From an uncultured Eubacteriales bacterium (lineage in GTDB: Bacteria; Bacillota; Clostridia; Oscillospirales; Oscillospiraceae): 64,000 bases of DNA. The notes beneath the pieces were generated by a model that was not told the DNA's origin, did not search any database, and worked only from the letters and a program-made list of their open reading frames with translations. This document shows, piece after piece, positions 1-8,496 of the stretch. The DNA lies in assembly GCA_900545925.1 (NCBI GenBank), contig URAZ01000019.1, forward strand, positions 8,296 through 72,295. Direction: 5' to 3'. The stretch's first letter is position 1. Every line of letters starts with the position of its first letter. The position numbers were made by a program, and so were the translations under genes.

Positions 1-1335
1 GCGGTCAATGCCCCACGCGGGCAGCCACCGCACATCGTCACAGGCCGCGCAGGCTGCATCCTTGAACGAATCGACGGAGCAGAACCACTGCGGGGTCGCG
101 CGGAAGATAATAGGCTTCTTGCAGCGCCAGCAGTGCGGATAGGAGTGGACGATCTGCTCGGAGGCGAACAGCGCGCCGCTTTCCTGCATGTCCTTGAGAA
201 TGACAGGATTGGATTCCTCGACCAGCATACCGGCATATTTGCCTGCGTAGTCGGTGTGGCGGCCCTGATCGTTCACGGGAACGACCATATCCATGCCGTA
301 GCGGCGGCAGGTCTGATAGTCGTCCGCGCCGAAGCCCGGGGCGGTATGGACACAGCCCGTGCCGGAGTCCATGGTGACGTAGTCGGCCAGGACAAGGCGG
401 GAGGTCTTCGGCAGGAACGGATGGTTGGCCAGCATGTTCTCAAAGAACGCGCCCTCGTGGCGGGAAACGACGGTATAGTCCTCCACGCCGCCGACCTTCA
501 TGACCTTCTCCATGAGCGCTTCGGCGACGAGATACTGCTCGCCGTTCTGGTTGTTGCGGACGATGACATAGCTTTCGACCGGGTTCAGCGCGATGGCGAG
601 GTTGCCGGGCAGCGTCCAGATCGTGGTCGTCCAGATGACAAACGAGAGGTTCTTCTTTTCCTCATCCGTGAGTTTTCCCTGATCGTCGTGCAGGGGGAAC
701 TTGACATAGACCGTGGTGCAGGGGTCATCCTGATATTCGATCTCGGCCTCGGCCAGCGCCGTCTCGTCGTGATAGCACCAGTAGACGGGCTTCAGGCCCT
801 TATAGATGTAGCCCTTTTTGTACATTGCACCGAAGACCTTGACCTCTTCCGCCTCAAAGCTGGGGGCCATGGTCTTATACGGATGCTCCCAGTCGGCCAC
901 GACGCCGAGGCGCTTGAAGCCCTCCATCTGGACATCAATATAATGCTGCGCAAAGTCATGGCAGGCGGAACGGAACTCCGGAATGGGCATGGCCTTGTGG
1001 TTCAGCTTGTTCTGCTTGATGATGGCGGACTCGATGGGCATACCGTGGTTATCCCAGCCGGGGATATACGGGGTATAATACCCGCGCATGGCCGCTGAAC
1101 GGATCATGAAGTCCTTGATGCACTTGTTGAGTGCGTGGCCCATGTGCAGCGAGCCGTTGGAGAACGGAGGGCCGTCGTGCAAGGCAAAGAGAGGCTTGCC
1201 CTCATTTTTTTTGAGCAGTTCGTTGTAAAGGTCGAGTTCCTGCCAGTTTTTCAGCATATCCGGTTCGCGCATCGGAAGACCGCCGCGCATCGGAAAGCCC
1301 GACTTGTTCATGTTGAGCGTCTGTTTGTATTCCAT
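1..1335 (-). CDS. ileS: Isoleucyl-tRNA synthetase, N-terminal part (runs off the window)
   Basis: Class I aminoacyl-tRNA synthetase that charges tRNA-Ile in the cytoplasm. Reading the minus strand from ATG 1335 gives 445 residues with no stop before the window edge; the family is usually 900-1050 residues, so roughly half is present. The ATP-binding HIGH motif is seen as HMGH at residues 64-67 in the context GPPFSNGSLHMGHALNK. The CP1 editing domain follows, with the threonine-rich WTTTIWTLPGN segment and later GTGCVHTAPGFGADD, both typical of IleS rather than ValS or LeuS. A Shine-Dalgarno AGGAGG sits 5 bases before the start. The T-box leader directly upstream supports the assignment. Confidence 0.97.
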   Translation of the reverse strand, partial: MEYKQTLNMNKSGFPMRGGLPMREPDMLKNWQELDLYNELLKKNEGKPLFALHDGPPFSNGSLHMGHALNKCIKDFMIRSAAMRGYYTPYIPGWDNHGMPIESAIIKQNKLNHKAMPIPEFRSACHDFAQHYIDVQMEGFKRLGVVADWEHPYKTMAPSFEAEEVKVFGAMYKKGYIYKGLKPVYWCYHDETALAEAEIEYQDDPCTTVYVKFPLHDDQGKLTDEEKKNLSFVIWTTTIWTLPGNLAIALNPVESYVIVRNNQNGEQYLVAEALMEKVMKVGGVEDYTVVSRHEGAFFENMLANHPFLPKTSRLVLADYVTMDSGTGCVHTAPGFGADDYQTCRRYGMDMVVPVNDQGRHTDYAGKYAGMLVEESNPVILKDMQESGALFASEQIVHSYPHCWRCKKPIIFRATPQWFCSVDSFKDAACAACDDVRWLPAWGIDR

Positions 1336-1344
1336 AATTCCTCC

Positions 1345-1590
1345 TGCAAAAACAAAGCGCCCCGAGCCTTGGCTCAGGGCGATAAATGACCGCGGTACCA
1401 CCTGAATTCCCGCAAAAATCTGCGGGCACTCGCCTTCTGTAACGGGAAGTCCCGTCCGGGCTTACTCTTCGTTCAGCCCGGCTGCTCCAAGGGGATATTC
1501 GGGGGCTCTTTGCCGCTGCCTTACACCGGCCGGCAGCTCTCTTTGCGCGTCAAAACCCCGTACTTGTCCTTTTCATCGCATATATCAGCT
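1345..1590 (-). promoter_or_regulatory. T-box riboswitch leader of ileS
   Basis: The untranslated leader carries the conserved T-box core AGGTGGTACCGCGG (plus coordinates 1390-1403). It is followed by a GC-rich terminator hairpin (1357-1381) and a T-rich run just before the ileS ribosome site. The TGGT bulge would pair with the 3' end of uncharged tRNA. An ATC triplet at 1494-1496 lies about 90 bases from the predicted transcript start, where a specifier loop is expected, and would match isoleucine. Uncharged tRNA-Ile should favour the antiterminator and raise ileS expression. The specifier assignment is by position only. Confidence 0.9.
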
Positions 1591-1592
1591 AT

Positions 1593-1621
1593 AGTTTACC
1601 CATTTATCGTCCCCTTGTCAA
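1593..1621 (-). promoter_or_regulatory. Promoter of the ileS T-box transcript
   Basis: On the minus strand TTGACA (1616-1621) and TAAACT (1593-1598) are separated by exactly 17 bases, a good vegetative sigma promoter, and transcription would begin at the 5' edge of the T-box leader. The remaining bases up to the foldase gene at 1742 show no other gene. Confidence 0.8.
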
Positions 1622-1741
1622 GAAAAACCCCGGCAGAAATTCAAAAAATGTTTAAAACTGAACGCCTCTGCCGCGATTGCAAACCGCGTGCTCATGTGGT
1701 ATGCTTAGGGGACACCAACAATATGGGAGGCAATGACACAC

Positions 1742-3193
1742 ATGGACGATAAGACCAACCTGACGCCGGAGCAGGACGAAGTGCAGACCGGCGAGGAAGT
1801 TTCCTTTACCATCTCCGGCGAGGATGCCGCTGCGCAGGAAGCGCTGAACGCAAAAAAAACCGCAAAGAAAAAATCTCCGCTGCCGTGGATCATCGGCGGC
1901 GCAGCCGTTGTGGTCGCCGCAGCGCTCGTGCTGATCCTCACGCTGAAGCCGAAAACGGTCAGCCCGGATGCAGAGCAGCCCGGCGATGCGACGATCTCCG
2001 AGCCTGCCGGTACCCCTGACGGCACTGACAGCACCCAGCCGGACGATCAGACACCGGCGGAAGACGGCCAGACGGATGAGCAGGCGGACGGCGAACAGAC
2101 AGAGCCGGCCGGCAACGGCGTCAGCTACACTGTAGAGGCAGATGCGCTGACTGAGGACGTTCTGAACCGTGAGATCGCCGTCTGCGGCGACGACCATCTG
2201 ACGAACCGCGAGCTTCCGTATTACTACTGGCAGCAGTACTACACGCTTATGAACAACTACGGCAGCTACGCTTCATATTTTATCGACACCAGCACGCCGT
2301 TCGACCAGCAGATGTGTATGTTTGACGACACGCGCACCTGGCAGCAGTATTTCCTGCAGGGCGCGATCACGAACTACGAAAACGTCACCGCCATCTGGCT
2401 GGAGGCCCGGCTTGCAGGCTTCCAGCTGAGTCAGGAGGATCAGGACTACCTCGACGATCTTGACAACCAGATCACCGTGGCCGCCGCAAGCTACAGCTAC
2501 GGCAGCGCGGATGAATATCTCCAGATGGCCTATGGCCCGGCAGCTACGCTGTCGTCGTATCACGACTTTGTCGAGCGGCAGATCACGGCCTCGTCCTATC
2601 TGCAGGTGCTCGTCGATGCGAAGACCTACACCGAGGACGATATCAGCAAATACTATGATGACAACGCCGAGTCTTACGCCGGAAACGGCATTGAGAAATC
2701 CGATGTGAAGATGGTGAATGTGCGCCATATCCTCATCCAGCCCGAGGGCAAGAACGACGACGGCACCTACACCGACGAAGCATGGGCTGCGGCCGAGAAG
2801 AAGGCCAATGATCTGCTGACCGAGTGGAAAAACGGGGAACACACGGAAGAGTCCTTTGCATTCATGGCTGCGGAAAACTCTGCCGATCCCGGCAGCGCAG
2901 AAAACGGCGGCCTGTATGAGGATGTTTATCCCGGCCAGATGGTCGATGCGTTTGACGCATGGTGCTTCGACGCATCCCGTCAGCCCGGCGACACCGGCAT
3001 CGTCAAGACCGATTACGGCTATCACATCATGTACTTCTCCTCCACGAGCGAGCATGCGTACTGGTATGTCCGCGCGGAGGACGATTATCTGAACGAACTC
3101 TCCGTAAGCGTTCTGCAGGAGGCTTCGGCAAAGTTCGAGGCCGAAGAAACCGAACAGAACGCAGCCATCGTTGACGTCATGCAGCAGAACTGA
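1742..3193 (+). CDS. Membrane-anchored parvulin-type peptidyl-prolyl isomerase (PrsA/SurA-like foldase)
   Basis: Probable extracytoplasmic folding factor. The 483-residue protein has a short charged N-terminus, one membrane segment near residues 42-61 (PLPWIIGGAAVVVAAALVL), an acidic Pro/Thr/Gly/Glu linker, a helical region, and a C-terminal parvulin domain. That domain shows VRHILIQ, then ENSADPGSAENGGLYEDV and a GDTGIVKTDYGYHIMYF block, matching the rotamase fold. There is no lipobox, unlike Bacillus PrsA; the anchor is a transmembrane helix. An ATG at 1733 lies only 2 bases from GGAGG, so ATG 1742 (11 bases away) was chosen, although neither spacing is ideal. Specific clients cannot be inferred. 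Confidence 0.88.
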   Translation: MDDKTNLTPEQDEVQTGEEVSFTISGEDAAAQEALNAKKTAKKKSPLPWIIGGAAVVVAAALVLILTLKPKTVSPDAEQPGDATISEPAGTPDGTDSTQPDDQTPAEDGQTDEQADGEQTEPAGNGVSYTVEADALTEDVLNREIAVCGDDHLTNRELPYYYWQQYYTLMNNYGSYASYFIDTSTPFDQQMCMFDDTRTWQQYFLQGAITNYENVTAIWLEARLAGFQLSQEDQDYLDDLDNQITVAAASYSYGSADEYLQMAYGPAATLSSYHDFVERQITASSYLQVLVDAKTYTEDDISKYYDDNAESYAGNGIEKSDVKMVNVRHILIQPEGKNDDGTYTDEAWAAAEKKANDLLTEWKNGEHTEESFAFMAAENSADPGSAENGGLYEDVYPGQMVDAFDAWCFDASRQPGDTGIVKTDYGYHIMYFSSTSEHAYWYVRAEDDYLNELSVSVLQEASAKFEAEETEQNAAIVDVMQQN

Positions 3194-3218
3194 CAAGCTG
3201 CCGGGAGGAACCCCACGC

Positions 3219-4112
3219 ATGAAACGCTTACTGTTTTTCATCAATCCGAACGCAGGCCACGCCGAGATCCGTTCCTCGCTCATGGAGGTACTGGCAATCT
3301 TCTGCAAAGGCGGCTATGAGCCGACCGTGCACATGACGACCGGCCCGCGGGATATCACCCGGCAGATCGCCGCACGCGGAACGCAGTACGATCTGATCGT
3401 CTGCACCGGCGGCGACGGAACACTCAACGAGGCTGTCTCCGGCCTTATGGAATTGCCGTATGAAAAACGCCCTCCGCTGGGCTACATCCCCGGCGGCACA
3501 GTCAACGACGTGGCCTCCACGCTGGGTCTTTCCAAAGATCCCATCCGCGCCGCACAGGAGATCGTGGCAGGCAGACTCTACCCGCTGGACATTGGCTCGT
3601 TCGGCCCGGACCGGTTTTTTACCTACGTCGCCGCCTTCGGCATCTTTACGGACGTGCCGTATGAAACGCCGCAGGAGGACAAGCGCATCTGGGGCAGGCT
3701 TGCGTACATTATGAACGGCGCAGGCGCGCTTGGGCGGCTGAAGCCGACGCATGTGCGCGTCTATTATCAAGACCGGATGGAAGAGGCCGACGTACTCGTC
3801 GGGCTTGTGACCAGCACGACCTCCGTCGGCGGCTTCAAGGCCACGAAGGATCTCGGCATCTCGCTCAACGACGGGCTGTATGAAATGATTCTCGTGCGCG
3901 CGACAAAAACGCTCGCAGAGTTCAATCTGGCCGCGACGCGCGCGCTGCGGCTGGATTTTGAGAACGATTCATTCATCTCCGCGCAGACCGGCGCGCTGCG
4001 CTTTGAGTTCGACGAGCCGGTTTCGTGGACAGTTGACGGCGAATTCGGCGGCAGCGTCACCGAGGTTGAAATTCACAACGAGCACCGCGCGATCGACATC
4101 GTGGTTCCGTAG
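3219..4112 (+). CDS. Diacylglycerol/sphingosine-kinase-like lipid kinase (YegS/DgkB family)
   Basis: Soluble lipid kinase family that phosphorylates diacylglycerol or a related lipid to feed phosphatidic acid back into phospholipid synthesis. The 297-residue length is normal. The catalytic-domain signature GGDGTLNE is at residues 64-71, preceded by FFINPNAG near the N-terminus and followed by GYIPGGTVNDVA, the nucleotide-binding glycine-rich segment; the C-terminal beta-sandwich ends in a typical WTVDGEFGG block. ATG 3219 has GGGAGG 9 bases upstream. It starts 25 bases after the foldase gene and precedes the acetyltransferase by 13 bases, so the three are probably co-transcribed. The lipid substrate is inferred from the family. 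Confidence 0.88.
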   Translation: MKRLLFFINPNAGHAEIRSSLMEVLAIFCKGGYEPTVHMTTGPRDITRQIAARGTQYDLIVCTGGDGTLNEAVSGLMELPYEKRPPLGYIPGGTVNDVASTLGLSKDPIRAAQEIVAGRLYPLDIGSFGPDRFFTYVAAFGIFTDVPYETPQEDKRIWGRLAYIMNGAGALGRLKPTHVRVYYQDRMEEADVLVGLVTSTTSVGGFKATKDLGISLNDGLYEMILVRATKTLAEFNLAATRALRLDFENDSFISAQTGALRFEFDEPVSWTVDGEFGGSVTEVEIHNEHRAIDIVVP

Positions 4113-4125
4113 GGGAGGCAGCAAA

Positions 4126-4698
4126 ATGAAGCTTCGCTTTGCAGACGAGCATGACGCATCTGCCTGTCTCGCCATTTACGCACAGTATATCGATACGTCC
4201 ATCACCTTTGAGACAGCGCTGCCGTCCGAGGCGGAATTCGCCGGACGCATCCGCAGCTACGGCGCGGTTTATCCATGGCTGGTTGCGGAGGAGGACGGAA
4301 AAATCCTCGCCTACGCCTACGCCCACCGCGCGCAGGAGCGTGCAGCCTATGACTGGAACGCAGAACTTTCCGTCTACGTCTCCAAGGACGCAGCGGGAAT
4401 GGGCCTCGGCACAAAACTCTACCGGGCGCTTCTGGACCTGCTCAGAAAACAGGGCGTCCGCACAGCCTACGGCGTCGTAACCATGCCGAACGACGCAAGC
4501 GCCGCCCTGCACCGGAAGCTTGGCTTTCAGCTGCTGGGAACATACCACAACACCGGCTATAAAAACGGCCGCTGGCGCGACGTAGTCTGGTTTGAAAAGC
4601 ACATCGGCTCATTTGACGGCGTGCCGGAGCCGCTGCGCCCCATCGGCCAGATCGCAGACCGCGAAGCGGTTCTGCAGCCATACAGCAGCGCCGGCTGA
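4126..4698 (+). CDS. GNAT-family N-acetyltransferase (phosphinothricin-acetyltransferase-like)
   Basis: Acetyl-CoA-dependent N-acetyltransferase of 190 residues. The N-terminal RFADEHDASACLAIYAQYI and the central LSVYVSKDAAGMGLGTKLYRALL segment (the pyrophosphate-binding R/Q-x-x-G-x-G/A loop region) resemble the Pat/Bar subgroup, as does the C-terminal LHRKLGFQLLGTYHNTGYK. That subgroup acetylates small amines, but the substrate is not predictable here. A strong GGGGAGG precedes ATG 4126 by 9 bases, and the gene follows the lipid kinase with a 13-base gap. About 30 residues after the fold are extra and low in conservation. Confidence 0.85.
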   Translation: MKLRFADEHDASACLAIYAQYIDTSITFETALPSEAEFAGRIRSYGAVYPWLVAEEDGKILAYAYAHRAQERAAYDWNAELSVYVSKDAAGMGLGTKLYRALLDLLRKQGVRTAYGVVTMPNDASAALHRKLGFQLLGTYHNTGYKNGRWRDVVWFEKHIGSFDGVPEPLRPIGQIADREAVLQPYSSAG

Positions 4699-4730
4699 GC
4701 GGATTTTGTACACAGTACATTGTACATTTG

Positions 4731-4822
4731 GGGGCACGCTGCCCCTGCCCCATCCCCTCCGCCATTTGCTGCCGCAAATGCCGCCTCCCCTTACCGCGCA
4801 GAGCGCGGCAAGGGGAGGCTTT
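4731..4822. repeat. Dispersed hairpin repeat, family B, copy 1
   Basis: Contains CATTTGCTGCCGCAAATG (a small hairpin) followed by a larger stem pairing CTCCCCTTACCGCGC with GCGCGGCAAGGGGAG. The same architecture recurs at 32346-32430 in reverse orientation and at 36373-36443. The rest of the 4699-4973 gap holds only the PadR promoter. Confidence 0.8.
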
Positions 4823-4898
4823 TTGCATATCTGCACACACTTTGCCGTTCTGCCCCTACCAAGCCTTCGGCGAATTCGTACAGCCCCGCAAATTTCTC

Positions 4899-4954
4899 TT
4901 GACAATCCGTAAATATCCGCTAATATATAGACATCCGATATATAGACCATCTAT
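4899..4954 (+). promoter_or_regulatory. Promoter and probable PadR operator
   Basis: TTGACA (4899-4904) and TAATAT (4921-4926) are 16 bases apart. Immediately downstream, ATATATAGACATC and ATATATAGACCATC form a direct repeat, and ATAGA-CCA-TCTAT (4942-4954) is an inverted repeat. This AT-rich dyad between promoter and ribosome site is the expected place for autorepression by the adjacent PadR protein. The promoter is direct pattern evidence; the operator role is inference. Confidence 0.65.
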
Positions 4955-4973
4955 CTATTAAAGGAGGTTCGCT

Positions 4974-5315
4974 ATGGAATTCGACAAAACCCTGCTGGCC
5001 GGGAGCACGGGGATGCTGCTTTTGAAGCTGCTCGAGCAGGAGGACATGTACGGCTATCAGATGATCGAGACGCTGCGCAGCCGGTCGGAGCACGCGTTCG
5101 ACCTCAAGGCCGGGACGCTCTATCCCCTTCTGCATGCGCTTGAGCAGAAGGGCTATATCACCGCACGGGACGAGCCCTCCGCCGCGGGCCGTCCGCGGCG
5201 GTATTACCATCTGACGGACGCGGGGCGCAAACGGCTTCAAGAGAAAGAGACGGAGTGGAACGCCTATACGCGGGCAGTCGGCAAGGTGTTGAAGGGAGGC
5301 GCTTACGGTGGCTGA
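4974..5315 (+). CDS. PadR-family transcriptional regulator
   Basis: Winged-helix repressor of 113 residues, normal for short PadR proteins. The N-terminal helices and the signature MYGYQMIETLRSRSEHAFDLK, then GTLYPLLHALEQKGYI, are the classic PadR DNA-binding region; GRPRRYYHLTDAGRKRL forms the wing. Start ATG 4974 follows AAAGGAGG by 7 bases. Its last 8 bases overlap the GTG start of the downstream membrane protein, so translation is probably coupled. PadR proteins often control a neighbouring membrane or transport gene in response to a small ligand; the ligand here is unknown. Confidence 0.93.
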   Translation: MEFDKTLLAGSTGMLLLKLLEQEDMYGYQMIETLRSRSEHAFDLKAGTLYPLLHALEQKGYITARDEPSAAGRPRRYYHLTDAGRKRLQEKETEWNAYTRAVGKVLKGGAYGG

Positions 5316-6588
5316 ACGGATCGAACGGTATCTGGAGACTGCCGGGGCGCAGGTGCGCTGGAAACGCGTGCGTCCGGCGCTGGAGCGCGAACTGCGGACA
5401 CATCTGGAAGAGCAGACCGAGGCGTATCTGGCCGAGGGCATGACCGAGGATGCGGCGGAGGCCGAGGCCGTCCGGCAGATGGGCGACGCGGAGACTGTCG
5501 GTCTTGCGCTCGACGCGGTGCACCGACCAAAGCGGCAGACGGCGATCTTACTCTTTGCCGGGCTTGCTATCGTGCTTGGGATGTACCTGCGCGCCGAATG
5601 GATCGGCTCTTCGTATGCCTTCGCGCTTGCGTCCGGGCTTCTGGCCTGTGGTGCGCTGCTTGGCGGGTATTATCTGGATTACCGCTGCCTGAGTCGGTAC
5701 GCGTGGTACATCTATGGCGCAGTGCTTGTGCTCGGCGCGGTCTGCGTGTATCAGACGACGTTCATGGGCCCCGGTGCACCTCGTATGCTCGGGATCACGG
5801 TGGGCGACACGAGCGAGTATGCCGCGCTGCTGTATCCGGCGGCGTATGCGCTGGTCGTGTACGCGCTGCAAGGGAAAAAGGGCGGCTTCTGGCTGTCGCT
5901 GGCAGCGGTGGCACCGTTTGCGCTCCCGTTCCTATGGGATCGATACGTCGGAATTTTGCCCCAGCTTCTGTTTGCCGTGTGCGCGGCAGCTGTTCTGCTG
6001 AGTGCGATCCGTGCGGGGCTGTTTCAGGTGAAAAAGAATTGCGCGCGGGCGCTCGTGTGGGCGCTGCTGGTGCTTGCAGTTGTGGGGATTTTCTATCAGG
6101 ACGCACAGCGGTACCAGAATTTTTCCAACTGGTATTTCAGCCCCGCCGGTCTGCGGGAGTGGCGGGAGATTTTGAGGGAATATTGGAAAAATTCCTCCAC
6201 GGCTTCCGCTCTGCTGACGCGCGGCACTTTGGCGGAAGCAAACCGGCTTGGCACACTGCCCGGCGCACCTGCATGGGTGTGGCTCGCAATGCTGTATGCG
6301 CCGCAGGCGGTGCTGCTCGTGATGTTGCTCGTGCGGACGGCGAAGGTGCAAAATCCGCTTGGGCGGATGCTGTGCATCCCAACGGGCATGATTCTTTCCA
6401 TGCAGCTGACGCTGGGCCTTTTGTATCAGACTGGGATCTTCCCGCTGTCCGCGCCGCTGCCGTTCATCTCGGGAAATTTGTATACCGTCATGGACGCGGC
6501 TCTTCTGGGTCTGGCCCTGTCCACCCTGCGCCAATCCGCCTGCCCGGAATCGGAACTATGCCGCGCACGGCCTGATCCGGCTGTCTGA
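5308..6588 (+). CDS. Prefix-domain fusion to an FtsW/RodA/SpoVE-like polytopic membrane protein
   Basis: A 426-residue protein in two parts. Residues 1-75 form a soluble helical prefix (RTHLEEQTEAYLAEGMTEDAAEAEAVRQMGDAETVG) of the type found in permease-prefix/HAAS proteins next to PadR genes. The rest is polytopic, with about ten hydrophobic segments. The C-terminus keeps the order of SEDS proteins: LYQTGIFPLSAPLPFISGN resembles the conserved P-x-x-G-x-x-L-P-F-[IL]-S block, but it is degraded. It may therefore not be an active glycan polymerase. GTG start at 5308 with GGGAGG upstream overlaps the PadR gene. Function in envelope stress or antimicrobial response is only a guess. Confidence 0.7.
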   Translation: MAERIERYLETAGAQVRWKRVRPALERELRTHLEEQTEAYLAEGMTEDAAEAEAVRQMGDAETVGLALDAVHRPKRQTAILLFAGLAIVLGMYLRAEWIGSSYAFALASGLLACGALLGGYYLDYRCLSRYAWYIYGAVLVLGAVCVYQTTFMGPGAPRMLGITVGDTSEYAALLYPAAYALVVYALQGKKGGFWLSLAAVAPFALPFLWDRYVGILPQLLFAVCAAAVLLSAIRAGLFQVKKNCARALVWALLVLAVVGIFYQDAQRYQNFSNWYFSPAGLREWREILREYWKNSSTASALLTRGTLAEANRLGTLPGAPAWVWLAMLYAPQAVLLVMLLVRTAKVQNPLGRMLCIPTGMILSMQLTLGLLYQTGIFPLSAPLPFISGNLYTVMDAALLGLALSTLRQSACPESELCRARPDPAV

Positions 6589-6607
6589 AGAAAGCAGCTG
6601 CCTGTTC

Positions 6608-6637
6608 GTAGGGGCCGATGTGGGCAGCGGCCCCTAC
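6608..6637. repeat. Dispersed hairpin repeat, family A, short copy
   Basis: GTAGGGGCCGATGTGGGCA followed by GCGGCCCCTAC folds into a near-perfect hairpin. It is a minimal version of the longer family A repeats at 11296, 30761, 39527, 46214, 48684 and 52630. Confidence 0.7.
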
Positions 6638-6666
6638 AGCGGAATACAACTTTGCGGCAGATTGAG

Positions 6667-6698
6667 AAAAGGGACCGACAGTCTTGTCGGTCCCTTTT
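6667..6698. terminator. Bidirectional terminator between convergent genes
   Basis: A perfect 14-bp stem, AAAAGGGACCGACA with TGTCGGTCCCTTTT around a 4-base loop, is flanked by A-runs and T-runs, so it can serve both the membrane protein on the plus strand and the exporter on the minus strand. Confidence 0.9.
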
Positions 6699-6718
6699 CT
6701 TCGTGCGTTTTTTATGCG

Positions 6719-7492
6719 TCAGCCCGCGATCAATCCCTGGACGACCTTTGCGGCCAGCAGGATGAGGACGATGATGATGGCGGGCTTTACGATCTTGGAG
6801 CCGTTTTTAATGGCGAGTCCCGCGCCGATGAAATGGCCCAAAATGCTCGACACCGTGCCGATCAGGCCGAGGACGAGGAAGACCTTGCCGCTTAAAAGGC
6901 TGGTCAGGAGCGAGGCGATATTGGAGGACAAATTCACGAGTTTAACGTTGCCGCCCGCTGTGCGCACGTCAAGTTTGCCGAGATTGCAGAAAATGAGCAG
7001 CAGGAACGTGCCTGTCCCGGGGCCGTAGAACCCGTCGTATGCGCCGACGACGAGCGCTGCCAGATAGACGATAGCCATCTGCTTTTTTGGCTCGATATCG
7101 CCGCGTTCCTCCGGCAGCTGACGCTGCCGCAGCACGACGAAGGCCACGACCGGCAGCACGATCAGCAGCAGGTACTGTAAGTACACCTCGGAGATCATCA
7201 GCTGTAATTTTGTTCCGAAAAACGAGCCGATCAGCGCCAGAACGATGGACGGAATGCCAAGCTTCCAGTCAACATAGCCGTTTTTGATATACCGGCCAGT
7301 AGAAAACGCGGTGCCGATGGAGGAGGAGAACTTGTTCGTGCCCAGCGCAAAGTGCATGGGAAGTCCCGCCAGCAGATAGGTCGGCACGGAAATAATACCG
7401 CCGCCGCCCGCGATGGCGTCCATGAACGACGCAAAAAAGACGCCGATCACGACAATCACGACCATCTGTACCGTTAAATCCTGCACGCCCAT
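6719..7492 (-). CDS. TauE/SafE-family anion (sulfite/organosulfonate) exporter-like permease
   Basis: Polytopic inner-membrane protein of 257 residues with about eight hydrophobic helices. The N-terminal FMDAIAGGGGIISVPTYLLAGLP and the mid-protein GAYDGFYGPGTGTFLLL repeat pair are the hallmark half-repeats of TauE/SafE transporters, which move sulfite, sulfoacetate or related anions. The ATG directly abuts the stop codon of the upstream HAD gene on the same strand (TAA followed at once by ATG), with GGGAG about 8 bases upstream, so translational coupling is likely. The transported anion is not identifiable from sequence. Confidence 0.9.
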   Translation of the reverse strand: MGVQDLTVQMVVIVVIGVFFASFMDAIAGGGGIISVPTYLLAGLPMHFALGTNKFSSSIGTAFSTGRYIKNGYVDWKLGIPSIVLALIGSFFGTKLQLMISEVYLQYLLLIVLPVVAFVVLRQRQLPEERGDIEPKKQMAIVYLAALVVGAYDGFYGPGTGTFLLLIFCNLGKLDVRTAGGNVKLVNLSSNIASLLTSLLSGKVFLVLGLIGTVSSILGHFIGAGLAIKNGSKIVKPAIIIVLILLAAKVVQGLIAG

Positions 7493-8317
7493 TTAAATCT
7501 CTCCCTTGATTGCAAGTTCCAGCATATCGGCCACACCGCCATCTTCGTTCGTCGGCGCGATCAGATCTGCTTTCTGCTTGAGTGCTTCTTCCCCGTTTCC
7601 CATTGCAACGCCGACGCCTGCAAAGTCGAGCATGGCCGCATCGTTGCCGCTGTCGCCGATGGCCATGACCTGCTTGGGCGGAACGCCGAGTTTTTTGCAC
7701 AGCGCCCCAAGCGCGATGCCCTTGCTGGTGTTCGGATTCATAACCTCCAGATCAACATAGCCCGCGCCGGTCACGAAATACGGAAGCTGCGTCAGATCAG
7801 CCATCGCCTTTTCGCACTCTTCCCGGCTGGAGAACGGCACATAGAGTTTTTCCACGGGCCTGTTCCATCCGGCGACCATGGCGTCCAGATCATCGACAAA
7901 TTCGTGCGACCGTTCAAACAGCCAGCGGAAGTCGGCAGGATAATAGCGTTCAAACTGCGCCATCTGCTGCTTGGCATTATACACAATACCGCCGGAGAAG
8001 AAATTGACAAGCCCGTCGTAGCGGCGCACATGGGAATAGATCAGCCGCGCATCATCCGGGGACAGCGGGCAGTGATAGAGCGTTTCGCCGGTTTTCAGAT
8101 CCTGCGCGATCGCGCCCGTCTGCGTGACAGCGTAGCGGATCTGCGGAAGCGCATCTAAAATATACCAACACTCTCCCGGCGCGCGGCCGGTGCACAAAAC
8201 AAGCTGGATGCCGTGTTCCAGCGCACGCTGCGCCGCGGCCTGCACCCGCGGCAGAACACGCTGGTCGGCAGTGACGAGCGTACCGTCAACATCGACGGCC
8301 ACAAGACGGATAGCCAT
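7493..8317 (-). CDS. Cof-type HAD-superfamily phosphatase
   Basis: Haloacid-dehalogenase-fold hydrolase of about 274 residues, the IIB (Cof) subfamily that dephosphorylates sugar phosphates or nucleotides. Motif I is DVDGTL at the N-terminus with the nucleophile Asp, motif II lies in LVLCTGR, and motif IV is GDSGNDAAMLDFAGVGVAMGNG near the C-terminus, preceded by the Cof-type KGIALGAL segment. ATG 8317 gives the usual MAIRLVAVDVDGTL start; a TTG at 8323 in frame, closer to a GAGG, is an alternative. First gene of a two-gene unit with the exporter. Confidence 0.9.
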   Translation of the reverse strand: MAIRLVAVDVDGTLVTADQRVLPRVQAAAQRALEHGIQLVLCTGRAPGECWYILDALPQIRYAVTQTGAIAQDLKTGETLYHCPLSPDDARLIYSHVRRYDGLVNFFSGGIVYNAKQQMAQFERYYPADFRWLFERSHEFVDDLDAMVAGWNRPVEKLYVPFSSREECEKAMADLTQLPYFVTGAGYVDLEVMNPNTSKGIALGALCKKLGVPPKQVMAIGDSGNDAAMLDFAGVGVAMGNGEEALKQKADLIAPTNEDGGVADMLELAIKGEI

Positions 8318-8410
8318 ACGCAAAGTACCTCGATACCATAAAAATCAAACTCATTTTACCAGTCCCGTCCGGGTAAATCAAGCCGCCGAAATTCACAATT
8401 TCTTCTTTTT

Positions 8411-8434
8411 TTACCGGTCTGTATGTGCTATAAT
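8411..8434 (+). promoter_or_regulatory. Putative secA promoter (extended -10)
   Basis: TGTGCTATAAT (8424-8434) gives a consensus -10 with the extended TG element. The -35 region is only a T-run, which extended -10 promoters tolerate. It lies about 63 bases before the secA start. Confidence 0.5.
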
Positions 8435-8496
8435 TGCACTTTAGAATACGAAAACCGCCGCAGCGCGCACCGCGCGGCGCAGAAAGGGTTTTTACC

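Noticed and set aside
133..1098. Plus-strand frame at the window start
   Set aside because: It lies opposite ileS, whose minus-strand product is unmistakable.
4592..4961. Several small overlapping frames between the acetyltransferase and PadR genes
   Set aside because: They fall on the family B repeat and show no start signals or similarity.
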